From CAYQVO01 sp964421085 (GTDB lineage Bacteria > Bdellovibrionota_C > UBA2361 > CAYQVO01): a stretch of 64,000 nt of DNA. Numbering within the stretch: the stretch's first letter is position 1; each line of letters starts with the position of its first letter. The stretch spans positions 1-64,000 of the forward strand of contig CAYQVO010000009.1 in the NCBI GenBank assembly GCA_964421085.1, read 5' to 3'. Position numbers and translations under genes: made by a program. The notes under the pieces are model-generated. The model saw only the letters and a list, made by a program, of their open reading frames with translations, did no database searches and was not told where the DNA came from. This document shows positions 1 to 8,041 of this stretch, one piece after another.

Positions 1-39
1 GCCAACTTCACATTTTTTCGGAAATTATAGTACCCTTGA

Positions 40-1149
40 TCAGAGCTTCCCTAGACCGCTATTTGATGCAATCTGTTCGGCTTGCTCTCGTGATATCGCC
101 CGACCAGCAATTTTGCAGAGGCACTCTCCTGTGAAGCAGACCGACCTACCTTTGAACGATCCTTCTGTTTCTCCACTACTTGGTCGATGGGGTTGTGACG
201 AAGCGGATTTTAACAAGTCCTCGAATAGCTTATCGCTGATACCGAAACATTCCTTCACGGTAAGAAGGTCCCTCTTCTCGCTCTCGGTTATTACTCCGTC
301 TTCAAGCGCAGTTTCGATCAAAATCTCAAGGTATTTACGGTGAGCATCGTTGACTTGTTCACTGGACCAAGAAAAGAGGATCGCAAAGTCAATGAGCGAC
401 TTAGATTCATCCTTAGTAATCTTTCGATCTTCCAAGACTCGATCAAGAAGGGCAAAGTACCCATCGTATTTTGCGTCCTTCATGGGTGCCATAGGGAGTT
501 TTGAAACCAACGTGGCCAGATATCCTCTTTCGAGCGTTCTCTCAACGGCGGCGCGTTCTCTTGTCAGCGACCTGTGTGAGCGAGTGTAATAAGGCCAATC
601 GACCCCATCTCCATTAAATACGGAGGGTGCTACCAAGACGACTTTTGTCATGAAGAGGATAAAAAGTTGCATTGTCGCCATCGCATCATCATATGCAACG
701 TGAGATTTTGCTGTCTTGATCCCGAAGTAGTCGCAGCAACCAGAAAGTGAACGGCTTGGCACATCCGGATCCACATAGCGACTCATTTTCATCGTGCAGT
801 AATATGGAATCGAAGGCAGGGGGGCTGAAAGTCGGGCGAATTCTGACCGGATGAATGAAAGATCAAAAGGGACATTATGCCCGACTGCCGCCACATTTTG
901 GAGGAAAGCGAGCACATCTCCCGCGATCTCTTCGAATTTTGGGGCGTTAGTAACGAGGCTTGCTGAAATACCGTGGCACGACGACGCAGTGACGTCTCGG
1001 CACGGATTTACGAGACTTGTATAAGAATCGAGAACACGGCCATCAGGCAAGAAGCGTACAAGGGCGACTTCTACGATTCGATCCTTTGACGGATAAACGC
1101 CGGTAGTCTCAAGATCAATGCTGACAAGCTCTTCGGTGTTGCTCATCAT
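40..1149 (-). CDS. DEDDh exonuclease with TerB-like and partial BRCT regions
   Basis: Residues 5-170 form a DnaQ-like 3'-5' exonuclease domain: Exo I is SIDLETTG (D and E ligands), Exo II is GHNVPFDLSF, and HVAYDDA supplies the Exo III histidine and aspartate. Residues about 215-315 are helical with an acidic ALEDGVITESEK stretch, resembling TerB-like domains. The tail from FKGRSVCFTGE onward looks like the first strand and helix of a BRCT domain, then stops after about 35 residues where a BRCT needs 70-80. The neighbouring frames downstream encode further BRCT-like residues (IKGTI, KNVKL), so a frameshift at about positions 45-55, real or from sequencing, may have cut the gene. Start is ATG at 1149. 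Likely role is nucleic acid processing or repair. Exonuclease call is firm, the C-terminal domains less so. Confidence 0.8.
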   Translation of the reverse strand: MMSNTEELVSIDLETTGVYPSKDRIVEVALVRFLPDGRVLDSYTSLVNPCRDVTASSCHGISASLVTNAPKFEEIAGDVLAFLQNVAAVGHNVPFDLSFIRSEFARLSAPLPSIPYYCTMKMSRYVDPDVPSRSLSGCCDYFGIKTAKSHVAYDDAMATMQLFILFMTKVVLVAPSVFNGDGVDWPYYTRSHRSLTRERAAVERTLERGYLATLVSKLPMAPMKDAKYDGYFALLDRVLEDRKITKDESKSLIDFAILFSWSSEQVNDAHRKYLEILIETALEDGVITESEKRDLLTVKECFGISDKLFEDLLKSASSQPHRPSSGETEGSFKGRSVCFTGECLCKIAGRAISREQAEQIASNSGLGKL

Positions 1150-1238
1150 TCATGCCATGAAACTAAGGGAAAGTTACAGAAAAGTTACAGATTTTCATCT
1201 CACACATGGGCTGTCCGATGTCAACCCACTGTAACAAT

Positions 1239-1316
1239 TGGCGTCCCCACCGGGATTCGAACCCGGGTTTTCACCGTGAAAGGGTGGTGTCCTGGACCTG
1301 GCTAGACGATAGGGAC
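1239..1316 (-). tRNA. tRNA-Glu (anticodon UUC)
   Basis: Reading the minus strand from 1316, a 7-bp acceptor stem (GTCCCTA with TGGGGAC), an anticodon loop CCTTTCACG with anticodon TTC, and a T arm GGGTTCGAATCCC fold into a standard cloverleaf. The discriminator base is G and the CCA end is encoded (1239-1241). The sequence matches bacterial tRNA-Glu well. It stands alone, between the exonuclease gene and queG. Confidence 0.95.
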
Positions 1317-1320
1317 CTTT

Positions 1321-1392
1321 CGACTCGCTGCGCTCGCTCAGGGCAGGCCTCTTGCGACAGCAGCTTGCCCGTCGAAGCTTTGCGCAGGCGGG
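1321..1392. repeat. tRNA-adjacent repeat-like motifs
   Basis: Directly behind the 5' side of tRNA-Glu lie two motifs: CGACTCGCTGCGCTCGCTCA at 1321-1340, and GTCGAAGCTTTGCGCAGGCG at 1371-1390. Both resemble short dispersed elements that I recall next to tRNA genes in unrelated bacterial contigs. Only one copy of each is visible in this window, so the repeat status rests on recollection. Confidence 0.35.
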
Positions 1393-1460
1393 TCCATGAA
1401 GTAGACTTGATATAAGCTGAACTGTCAAGGGTAAGCCAGTATTTTTGCTGATCTTTTCGA

Positions 1461-2537
1461 ATGGCTCCGGCACTTTCATATAACCAGCTCCATGCCTTAT
1501 GCGCCGAACTTGGCCTGAACCTGGTCGGGGTGGGGGATGTTCATAATCATCCCGCATCAGGGAGGTGGCGAACGCCTTCAGAACTCTTCCCGGAGCTTAA
1601 AAGCATAGTCGCGTTCGCAGTGCCCTACGATCACTCGCCTGCACCGCCTCTTAAAGAAGGATTTGGCCGCATCGCCCGCTTTGCATGGGGCAGAGATTAT
1701 CACATCGTCATCAAAGAACTTCTCACAACACTTGTTTTCAAAGTCTCGCAGTCAACCGGCTATACTCCGAAATTTCGCGCAGGTGTTGATTCCATTCCTC
1801 TTCTCGAGCGCGATACTGCGAGGCTTGCCGGTCTTGGTTTCATCGGGAAAAACAGTCTAATTCTGAGAAAGGGGGTGGGGTCGTTTTTCTTCCTTGCGGA
1901 AATCCTCTGGGATGTGGAGATCGCCGGTGTTCCTCATGTCGAGATCAGCGGTTCCTGCGGCGAGTGCAGAATCTGCGAAAAAGCGTGTCCCGTTTCGGTG
2001 ATAAAGGGCGACGGCAAAATCGATTCTTCACGGTGCATTTCGTACCTCACAATTGAAAAGCGCGGGGCATTTTCAGCAGAGGAGCGCGACTTCATCGGCG
2101 AAAATGTTTTTGGCTGCGACATATGCCAGGAATGCTGTCCGGTTAACGAAGATGACGGTGCCGGAACGGTTCTCCCGGCATTTAAACCGGACGGTACGGG
2201 CCCCGGTCCGCTTTTGTCGATTGAAACAACTCTTGCAATCCGGGATAATACAGCCTTCAAAAAGCGGTTTTCCGGCACTTCGCTTCTCCGCGCAAAACGT
2301 GAAGGGCTGCTTCGGAACTGCGCGGCTGTCGCGGCAAATACTCATGCTGTGAGCGTCGAAGGGGCGCTCGAAACTGCTTTCGTCGAGGATTCGTCGGCAA
2401 TTGTCAGGGAGGCTTCGCTTTCGGCTCTCTGCAGACTTCACCGTGAATGCGGGTCGCCGCACGGGGAAAAAATCCGGCATCTTCTGGATCTGGCGGTAAA
2501 GGACTCGCTGATCGAGCCGGATTGCGCCCTGCCGTAG
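1461..2537 (+). CDS. queG: Epoxyqueuosine reductase QueG
   Basis: QueG is the iron-sulfur and cobalamin enzyme that reduces epoxyqueuosine to queuosine in tRNA, the last step of queuosine synthesis. The 358-residue length fits the family. The N-terminal half carries RAGVDSIPLLERDTARLAGLGFIGKN-like family sequence, with the probable proton donor Asp about residue 110. Two ferredoxin-type cysteine clusters follow: CGECRICEKACP (residues 166-177) and CDICQECCPVN (219-229), with Cys 192 between them, enough for two 4Fe-4S clusters. The C-terminus is HEAT-like and helical. The gene sits near tRNA-Glu; queuosine is found in GUN-anticodon tRNAs, so that neighbour is not a substrate. Start ATG 1461. 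Confidence 0.93.
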   Translation: MAPALSYNQLHALCAELGLNLVGVGDVHNHPASGRWRTPSELFPELKSIVAFAVPYDHSPAPPLKEGFGRIARFAWGRDYHIVIKELLTTLVFKVSQSTGYTPKFRAGVDSIPLLERDTARLAGLGFIGKNSLILRKGVGSFFFLAEILWDVEIAGVPHVEISGSCGECRICEKACPVSVIKGDGKIDSSRCISYLTIEKRGAFSAEERDFIGENVFGCDICQECCPVNEDDGAGTVLPAFKPDGTGPGPLLSIETTLAIRDNTAFKKRFSGTSLLRAKREGLLRNCAAVAANTHAVSVEGALETAFVEDSSAIVREASLSALCRLHRECGSPHGEKIRHLLDLAVKDSLIEPDCALP

Positions 2538-2556
2538 TTTGCACCACTATAAAAGC

Positions 2557-3282
2557 ATGAGAAAAATATTCTGCGTGTGTTTCACCATCCTTTTGCTCTT
2601 CGGCTGCGCGCCGGGTCTTAAAAATACTCTGCGTGTTTCAAGCATTCCCGCAGCTGAAAATTCACGGAGAAATCTCGATGGGCTGCGGCTTAATGTCGGC
2701 ACTTTCAAAGATGCCCGCATTTCGACCGGAATTGCCCGTGTGAACACCAGGGAAGTAAGGGCGGATGGCGATGTCGGCGCGGCTGTGCAGCAGGCGTTTG
2801 AACGCCAGGTGAAAATTCAGGGGGCAAAGCTTTCTCTTTTCAATGCGCCGACCCTTCGCGGTACCGTGAAAGACTGGAAGATAATGGTCAAGCCTGCTTT
2901 TCCATCGTCAAAGGCCGACGCGAGGGCGTCGCTGGAAGTCGAGCTTGTGGATACCGGCGGTAAAGTGAAATACCGCGGAACATATTCGGGCAATATGAGT
3001 GTGGAAAATCCCGTGATGCGGGAAGAGAGGGTGGAGGGGATATTGGGCGAAGCGATGCTCAATGCGATGGTTCATGTGCTTAACGATCGCCGTTTTGTTT
3101 CCAAACTGAGAGATCTGTCTCAGAGACCTGCGGAAGAGGTTTCGGTGGATACCAGGCCGCCGGAGGAGGAAGAGAGTATCATTGAAGCACCGCCTGTGGT
3201 TTCAGATTTCGCGCCGCCGGTGGAGTCAATCGGGCCGCCTGCGTCGTTCAAGAACCAGCGGCCGTCCGATGTGAATTACTGA
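2557..3282 (+). CDS. YajG-like outer-membrane lipoprotein
   Basis: The protein begins MRKIFCVCFTILLLFGCAPG, a clear lipoprotein signal with lipobox LFGC. I chose ATG 2557, because the upstream TTG at 2539 would only add residues ahead of the signal. The mature part (roughly residues 30-190) resembles YajG-type lipoproteins, with a pattern of short beta strands, DARISTGIARVNTREVRADGDV and a later amphipathic helix. The last 50 residues are proline- and glutamate-rich and probably disordered. Function is unknown. It follows queG by 20 bases on the same strand and may be cotranscribed. Confidence 0.7.
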   Translation: MRKIFCVCFTILLLFGCAPGLKNTLRVSSIPAAENSRRNLDGLRLNVGTFKDARISTGIARVNTREVRADGDVGAAVQQAFERQVKIQGAKLSLFNAPTLRGTVKDWKIMVKPAFPSSKADARASLEVELVDTGGKVKYRGTYSGNMSVENPVMREERVEGILGEAMLNAMVHVLNDRRFVSKLRDLSQRPAEEVSVDTRPPEEEESIIEAPPVVSDFAPPVESIGPPASFKNQRPSDVNY

Positions 3283-3315
3283 GAATGCAAAGGCACGGGG
3301 GAGAATCGGGACGAG

Positions 3316-3834
3316 TTATATCGTCGGCTTGTACTGCGTCTTTCCCTCGATCATGGGGGGCGCCCAGTAAATGCCGCCTTTGCTGAAGCGGAACGCCTCG
3401 CGCGAGAAGTTGCGGCGGGCGGGGATTCCGAGGCTGACTATATTGTGGTTCAAATCAGTGAGAGATCTTTTGAAGTCGGGAAAACTGAGTTCGTCCGCCG
3501 TTTTCGTCTCGCCGAGAAATTCATATATCGGGCTGAAGTAAGTATAATCCTTCCCGAAAGCGTCCCGTATGAGCATGTCGGCGCTTCTCTGGTCAATCGC
3601 CTTGAAATCATGGACAGAAAGATACACATAGAGAAAAGCGTTCATGATCGTAAATGAAAAGAGAAGCAGAAACGGAACGCTCTTGAAGATGTCCGTTTCA
3701 GCCTCGAGAACCGCGCGCTCTTTCTTTTCCCTGCGGCGCCTGCGCTCTTCGAATGCCGCGACGTCTTCTCCTGTAAGGACCGGCGGGCCTTCAGGCTGCA
3801 GCAGAGGTTCTTCCCGTTTTACCGCTTCTTTCAT
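3316..3834 (-). CDS. Single-pass membrane protein, unknown function
   Basis: 172 residues. A charged N-terminus (about residues 1-48, with a run of Arg, Lys and Glu that could form a helix) precedes one membrane span near residues 50-72, followed by a roughly 100-residue soluble domain ending GGIYWAPPMIEGKTQYKPTI. I recognise no family. One base separates it from the upstream pseudopilin gene, so the two are almost certainly translated from one message. That pairing suggests a part in a type II secretion or pilus-like system, but no other component of such a system lies here. Confidence 0.6.
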   Translation of the reverse strand: MKEAVKREEPLLQPEGPPVLTGEDVAAFEERRRRREKKERAVLEAETDIFKSVPFLLLFSFTIMNAFLYVYLSVHDFKAIDQRSADMLIRDAFGKDYTYFSPIYEFLGETKTADELSFPDFKRSLTDLNHNIVSLGIPARRNFSREAFRFSKGGIYWAPPMIEGKTQYKPTI

Positions 3835-3835
3835 A

Positions 3836-4267
3836 TCAATCCTGCGGCACCTTTCTCACAATCTGCTCCATGCCCTTCTCATTGATTTCGAGAAGCCGAA
3901 AAAGGTGTTTTCCGTCCTCGTGACCAACCTCAAGGGCAGTGAGGTCGAAATATCCCGGAAATTTCATCCTTACGGCATAATTTATACGCACTCCGTTTTC
4001 GAGCCTGATTTCGTCCAGCGGAGCCGGAAGCGGCTCATCCGGGCGCTGATGAAGCATGAAAACTGTGATGCCTCCGCGCTGCCGGGTTCCTTCGGGATCT
4101 CGAAGGGTGTTTTTGACTTTGATGAAATCGCGCTGCGCTGTGGTATCTGCAGCCCGCTGCTGGAGTTCAAAATAGTTCGGAACGACAAGTCGCAGGAGTG
4201 TGCCCGCCACCACAACCAGCATGGCCGTCTCAAGCAGGGTATATCCGGCGCTTAATGACTGTCTCAT
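3836..4267 (-). CDS. Type II/IV pseudopilin-like protein
   Basis: The N-terminus LSAGYTLLETAMLVVVAGTLL has the layout of a prepilin: short leader, a cleavage site before an aromatic or small residue, glutamate at about mature position 5, and a roughly 20-residue hydrophobic helix continuing into NYFELQQRAADTTAQRDF. The globular part is about 90 residues. Canonical pilins have G|F at the cleavage point; here it is AG|Y, so processing by PilD-type peptidase is likely but not certain. Known pseudopilins polymerise in the periplasm beneath a secretin. The downstream membrane gene is one base away. Confidence 0.7.
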   Translation of the reverse strand: MRQSLSAGYTLLETAMLVVVAGTLLRLVVPNYFELQQRAADTTAQRDFIKVKNTLRDPEGTRQRGGITVFMLHQRPDEPLPAPLDEIRLENGVRINYAVRMKFPGYFDLTALEVGHEDGKHLFRLLEINEKGMEQIVRKVPQD

Positions 4268-4357
4268 TACCTGTGAATTCTAGCACTGCTTCAAACCGTA
4301 ACCCATCCGTCGATTCAGAGGAGGATTCAAACCGCGTTTAATAGAACGTCGCCCTGA

Positions 4358-4840
4358 CTAATCGCCCCCTCTATCCTCCCTTTCAATGATTTCCCGCGCG
4401 ATTCGATCCCTCATGGAATCGATAAGGAGCGGGTCTCTGTCGCGGTAATTGGTGAGGATCTGCAGAGCTTCGGCAAGTTCTCCCCGTTCCGCGATGAAAT
4501 TTGCCGCGTGCCGGTATCGGTCTGTAACGAGGCTTCTGTCTACGCCTTTTCTCTCAGCATCTTCATACGAAGCAAGCGCTCCGGCTGCGTCATTGTTCTG
4601 AAGTTGAAGATCGCCGATTTTCAGAAGATAAAACCAGGGGTTCTCCCACTCAGGTCTGTCGGGAACCGAAAGCCTGTATTCAATATGCTTCCGGTATTCG
4701 GCTATTGCCTCGCTGAATTTCCCCTGCTCAGTGAACACTTCAGCTCTGTGGAAATGACGAGGGCCATCGAGTGTTTTTGAAGGAGCGCACGAAACAAAAA
4801 TCGCGGCGGCCAGCAGATAGAGAGTAATGTGTCTATTCAC
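4358..4840 (-). CDS. TPR-containing lipoprotein
   Basis: The start chosen is GTG at 4840, giving a lipoprotein signal (VNRHITLYLLAAAIFVSCAP, lipobox FVSC). The longer open frame runs back inside the acyltransferase gene and has no signal sequence at its head. The 8-base overlap with the upstream stop suggests translational coupling. The mature protein is about 140 residues of helix pairs typical of tetratricopeptide repeats (HRAEVFTEQGKFSEAIAEYR; LLKIGDLQLQNNDAAGALASYE). It is likely an envelope scaffold, function unknown. Confidence 0.7.
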   Translation of the reverse strand: MNRHITLYLLAAAIFVSCAPSKTLDGPRHFHRAEVFTEQGKFSEAIAEYRKHIEYRLSVPDRPEWENPWFYLLKIGDLQLQNNDAAGALASYEDAERKGVDRSLVTDRYRHAANFIAERGELAEALQILTNYRDRDPLLIDSMRDRIAREIIEREDRGGD

Positions 4841-5741
4841 CTGCGGGCTCCGACTGTAACTTCGCCAGGTACTCGCGGGAAGAGAGCCTTGTGCCGTCAG
4901 CTCTTGTCCGCCACCGCTTGTGGAACCAGACCCATTGAGATGGATATTTCCGCAGCAGCGCCTCAAGCCTCCTGTTGAACTCCGCGGCGATATCTTCGGC
5001 ACTCTGAGCAGTTCCGATTTCTTCCACGAAAACCCGGAATTTAAGAAAACCGGTGCGGATGATAAACGCCGTGACCAGACCGCATCCGCATCTTCTGGCT
5101 ATTTCACCGAGCGCAAATGGTGTGAACGCAGGTTCACCGAAAAATGGCGCCATCACGCCCGCCACCTGCGTGTCCTGATCAATGAGCGCCGCAACGACGA
5201 CTTTTTTTCTGAGCGCCGAGAGAATCTGTTTCTGGCCGCCTGAACGCCAGAGCATTTCGACTCCGTACTTTCCCCTCATTTCGGCAAGAACACCCTGGAA
5301 AACCGGGTTTCTGGCCTCGCGCCCCACGGTACAGACTGGAAACCCTCTCCTGATGATCTCCGCTGCAAGCAGGTCCCAGTTTCCCGTGTGAGCAGAAAGG
5401 CACACTATGGATCTGCCCTCGTCGAAGAATTTTTTTCCGACCTCGATCCCCTCGATAGTGATAAAACGATCGGCGCGGGAAAGGACGGGATTCAGGTTGA
5501 TTGTCTCCATTATGTTCTGCCCGAGATTTCCGTAAACCCGTCCGATGGTGACCCAGTCGGCGTGAGCTGGAAGAAAACGGCGCAGCTGAACGACCGCGAT
5601 TTTTCTCTCTCTTGCGGGAATCAGCGAGAACAGGAAACCTGCCGCAAATCCGGCAGCGCTCCGTACCGGCAGCGGAATAAACCCCAGAATCCGGAAAAAC
5701 AGGCGAAAGAAGGAGATCTTACTCTGCAGGCTCAGTTTCAA
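4833..5741 (-). CDS. Lysophospholipid/lipid A acyltransferase (LpxL/HtrB family)
   Basis: The 302-residue length and a hydrophobic N-terminal segment match the LpxL/LpxM family, which adds acyl chains to lipid A on the inner face of the inner membrane. The catalytic HX4D motif is HTGNWD (His 118, Asp 123). Later family marks include VGREARNP, ALIDQDTQ and FFGEPAFTPFALGEIARR. The gene overlaps the upstream site-2 protease gene by 23 bases and the downstream TPR gene by 8, forming a tight three-gene unit. Its presence supports a lipopolysaccharide-bearing outer membrane. Substrate specificity (lipid A versus another lysolipid) cannot be told from sequence. Confidence 0.87.
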   Translation of the reverse strand: MKLSLQSKISFFRLFFRILGFIPLPVRSAAGFAAGFLFSLIPARERKIAVVQLRRFLPAHADWVTIGRVYGNLGQNIMETINLNPVLSRADRFITIEGIEVGKKFFDEGRSIVCLSAHTGNWDLLAAEIIRRGFPVCTVGREARNPVFQGVLAEMRGKYGVEMLWRSGGQKQILSALRKKVVVAALIDQDTQVAGVMAPFFGEPAFTPFALGEIARRCGCGLVTAFIIRTGFLKFRVFVEEIGTAQSAEDIAAEFNRRLEALLRKYPSQWVWFHKRWRTRADGTRLSSREYLAKLQSEPAGE

Positions 5742-6822
5742 CTCTTCTGTCCCGAAAACCCTCGAGGAAAAGCAGTTCAGCTACCGCGTCCTGCAGAAGC
5801 ATTCCCGCGAACTCCTCTCCACTGAATACAAGAATGGGATAACCTGTGCGGAAGGAGAGCTTCGATATGATGTTTCGCAGCTCTTCTCCGGGCATGGCTG
5901 TGACAAAATCGCGCACCATATATTCGGCTATATAATTCGAATTTTCCCCGCTGGCGGCCGCACGCAGGAGATCCTCCCTGTGAACGAGCCCGACTACTGT
6001 GTCAGCGTGCATTACCGGAAAATAATCCTGAAAGCTTTTCATTATGCACGTCACGGCGTCTGCCACAGACATCCCGTGTGAAAGCGTTTCAATGTTCGCT
6101 CTGTCCACCATAATGTCGGTCACTTTAAGCCCCGCAATGGCCCGCACAGTTTTTTCCTGCATGAACTCCCGGGACGCCAGTGTGAACATGAGAAGCGCCA
6201 TCAGGGCAAGCAGAATCTGGGAGTAATACAGGCCGAGCAGTATGAGCACGGCGCTCAAAATCTGGCTGACTCTCGCGGTAATTATCGAAGCGCGGGGGAG
6301 ACCCAGAAGCTGCAGCGACGCCTGGAGCATCCGCCCTCCGTCGAGCGGTATGACCGGAATGATGTTGAGAATCACAAGGAGCAGGTTTCCGATCGCCAGC
6401 TGAACGAAGAAAATCTGGCCCGGAAAATCTGCAGAAAGAATGACTGGAAGAAGCGCCAGCACCACTCCCATGCTTGCTGCCGGGCCGGCGGCGGATGTCA
6501 CCAGATCGGCTTTCGGCCCCAGCTGGCGCGTCATTGTCGCAATTCCGCCGAACGGGTAGAGGATGTACTGGGTGATGTCCTTGAGTTCCACCTGGTAAGC
6601 GCGTGCTGCCAGCGCGTGTCCCAGTTCGTGAAGTCCGATTGAAACGCACACCAGCAGGAAGAGCGTGAGATCCATCGGAATGTCACGGGACATTCCGTGG
6701 TTTTTCCAGAGGACGAATAGAGGCAGAAGAAAAAACGAGTAGTGGATGCGCACAGGGATATCGCGCACAAGCAGGACTTCAAGAGACCATCCTGCGTTTT
6801 CCTGTTCGTTCATGACCACCAT
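5719..6822 (-). CDS. Site-2 protease family M50 metalloprotease with CBS pair
   Basis: A polytopic membrane zinc protease of the Rip3/SpoIVFB-like group. The zinc motif is HELGH (His 65, Glu 66, His 69), and the third ligand lies in PVIPLDGGRM (Asp 161). Four to six membrane segments surround these motifs. From about residue 235 to the end there are two CBS domains (VTDIMVDRANIETLS; EYMVRDFVTAMPGEE), which usually bind adenine nucleotides and gate activity. Known members cut membrane-bound anti-sigma factors or other regulators. Alternative start ATG at 6813 would drop three residues. It overlaps the acyltransferase gene by 23 bases, hinting at envelope regulation. Confidence 0.9.
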   Translation of the reverse strand: MVVMNEQENAGWSLEVLLVRDIPVRIHYSFFLLPLFVLWKNHGMSRDIPMDLTLFLLVCVSIGLHELGHALAARAYQVELKDITQYILYPFGGIATMTRQLGPKADLVTSAAGPAASMGVVLALLPVILSADFPGQIFFVQLAIGNLLLVILNIIPVIPLDGGRMLQASLQLLGLPRASIITARVSQILSAVLILLGLYYSQILLALMALLMFTLASREFMQEKTVRAIAGLKVTDIMVDRANIETLSHGMSVADAVTCIMKSFQDYFPVMHADTVVGLVHREDLLRAAASGENSNYIAEYMVRDFVTAMPGEELRNIISKLSFRTGYPILVFSGEEFAGMLLQDAVAELLFLEGFRDRRVETEPAE

Positions 6823-6859
6823 CCCACGATCCTGATAAGGTCAGGGTGCGCCGGCCTCG

Positions 6860-7048
6860 TCAGCGTACTTCCGTCCCCCATGACGCTATTGTGCCCAGTA
6901 TTCCAAAAAAAACGTCGTCAACAATCGGAATATTGTAGCTGAATCCGACCGCCCATAAAATCCCCCGGATCAGGAAGAAGACAGCAAGCGCCTGGAATAA
7001 AAAGGCGGCTGCTTTAAGTATGGGGCCGAATACGGAATCGATCAGCAT
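6860..7048 (-). CDS. Small membrane protein
   Basis: 62 residues with one long hydrophobic stretch (about residues 8-35, LKAAAFLFQALAVFFLIRGIL) and a second weaker one near the C-terminus. No family recognised. It lies 12 bases after the nucleotide-sugar reductase gene on the same strand and before the site-2 protease gene, so it is probably in the same transcript. Size and spacing favour a real gene, but there is no independent support. Confidence 0.5.
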   Translation of the reverse strand: MLIDSVFGPILKAAAFLFQALAVFFLIRGILWAVGFSYNIPIVDDVFFGILGTIASWGTEVR

Positions 7049-7060
7049 TTCACTGCTATT

Positions 7061-8041
7061 TTAGTCCGCATTCGGAAGTCTTTCAACCGGTCCGGATTCG
7101 CCAAAAACCTTTCTCAGGCCGTCATCGAGGGAAGTGGTCTCGAATCCAATGAGTGTTCTGAGTTTGTTCCCCGACAGGCTTGTGTCGGGCGACCTGAAGG
7201 ATCCTGTCTGCTGTTCCGAAATCGATGCGCGATGAAGCAGTTTCGCCGAGTGTCCTGTGAACCGGACGAGACGGCGTCCAAACTCGAAGCGCGAAATGCG
7301 TTCGGGGCCTGCTACGTGAAAAATGCGGGCATCCGGGCGTTTATCGCTCAGGATGGAAGGCAGGCATTTCGAATCGAGTATGGCAAGAATCGCTTCAGGG
7401 AGGTCTTCGACAAACAACGGGGTTCGGAATTCATCTTCGAAGAGCGTGACAGGCTTTGACGCGTTGAGAGCATTGAGGATCCAGCTTAGAAATCCCTGCC
7501 TTTCTCCAAGCGCGGATCCATAAGCAAGGCATATCCGGAGTACTATGCTGTCGAGACCGGTGCCGAGAGCGAGAAGCTCGGCCTCACGCTTTGTTCGTGA
7601 GTAAACGGCGACTGATGAGGGAGTATCTTCCTCGGTGAATCCCCCGCACGGCGCTTCAAGGCCGTCGAACACAGTGTCGGTCGACAACTGAAAGATCATT
7701 GGAGGCTTCTCCATTCTCTCCGCATGAAAAAGGAGTTCTTTCACCATTTTGACATTCGTGCTCACTGCCCTTTCCGGTTCCTGCCCGCATGCTGCCGGAC
7801 TGGCGAGAGCTGCAGCGTGAACGATCACATCCGGCCTCGATTCGCGAAGCAGGGTTTCAATACCGCCCGGTGCGGTAAGATCGCACGATACGACGCGTTC
7901 GGAGGCACACCGGACTTCGAGCGGGCATTCGTGCAGGCCGCCTGTAGAGAATACATTTATTCCGTGCCGCGCAAGGCCGAGCGCAGTGTGGCCGCCGACA
8001 AATCCGCTTGCGCCTGTAACCAGCACGGTCTGCCGGTTCAC
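7061..8041 (-). CDS. NAD-dependent sugar-nucleotide reductase/epimerase (RmlD-like SDR)
   Basis: An extended short-chain dehydrogenase of 326 residues. The dinucleotide-binding motif TGASGFVG is at residues 9-16, and the catalytic YxxxK is in VYSRTKREAELL (around residue 150). LSTDTVFDGLEAPCGGFTEED is typical of dTDP-4-dehydrorhamnose reductases, and FHVAGPERISRFEFGRRL fits the RmlD substrate-binding half. Likely it acts on an activated sugar for surface polysaccharide, but no other rml genes are nearby. It overlaps the upstream AbiEi-like gene by 4 bases (translational coupling). Confidence 0.8.
   Translation of the reverse strand: MNRQTVLVTGASGFVGGHTALGLARHGINVFSTGGLHECPLEVRCASERVVSCDLTAPGGIETLLRESRPDVIVHAAALASPAACGQEPERAVSTNVKMVKELLFHAERMEKPPMIFQLSTDTVFDGLEAPCGGFTEEDTPSSVAVYSRTKREAELLALGTGLDSIVLRICLAYGSALGERQGFLSWILNALNASKPVTLFEDEFRTPLFVEDLPEAILAILDSKCLPSILSDKRPDARIFHVAGPERISRFEFGRRLVRFTGHSAKLLHRASISEQQTGSFRSPDTSLSGNKLRTLIGFETTSLDDGLRKVFGESGPVERLPNAD

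Noticed and set aside
1195..1557. 120-residue minus-strand frame covering the tRNA
   Set aside because: It crosses the tRNA gene and the start of queG; composition is not protein-like.
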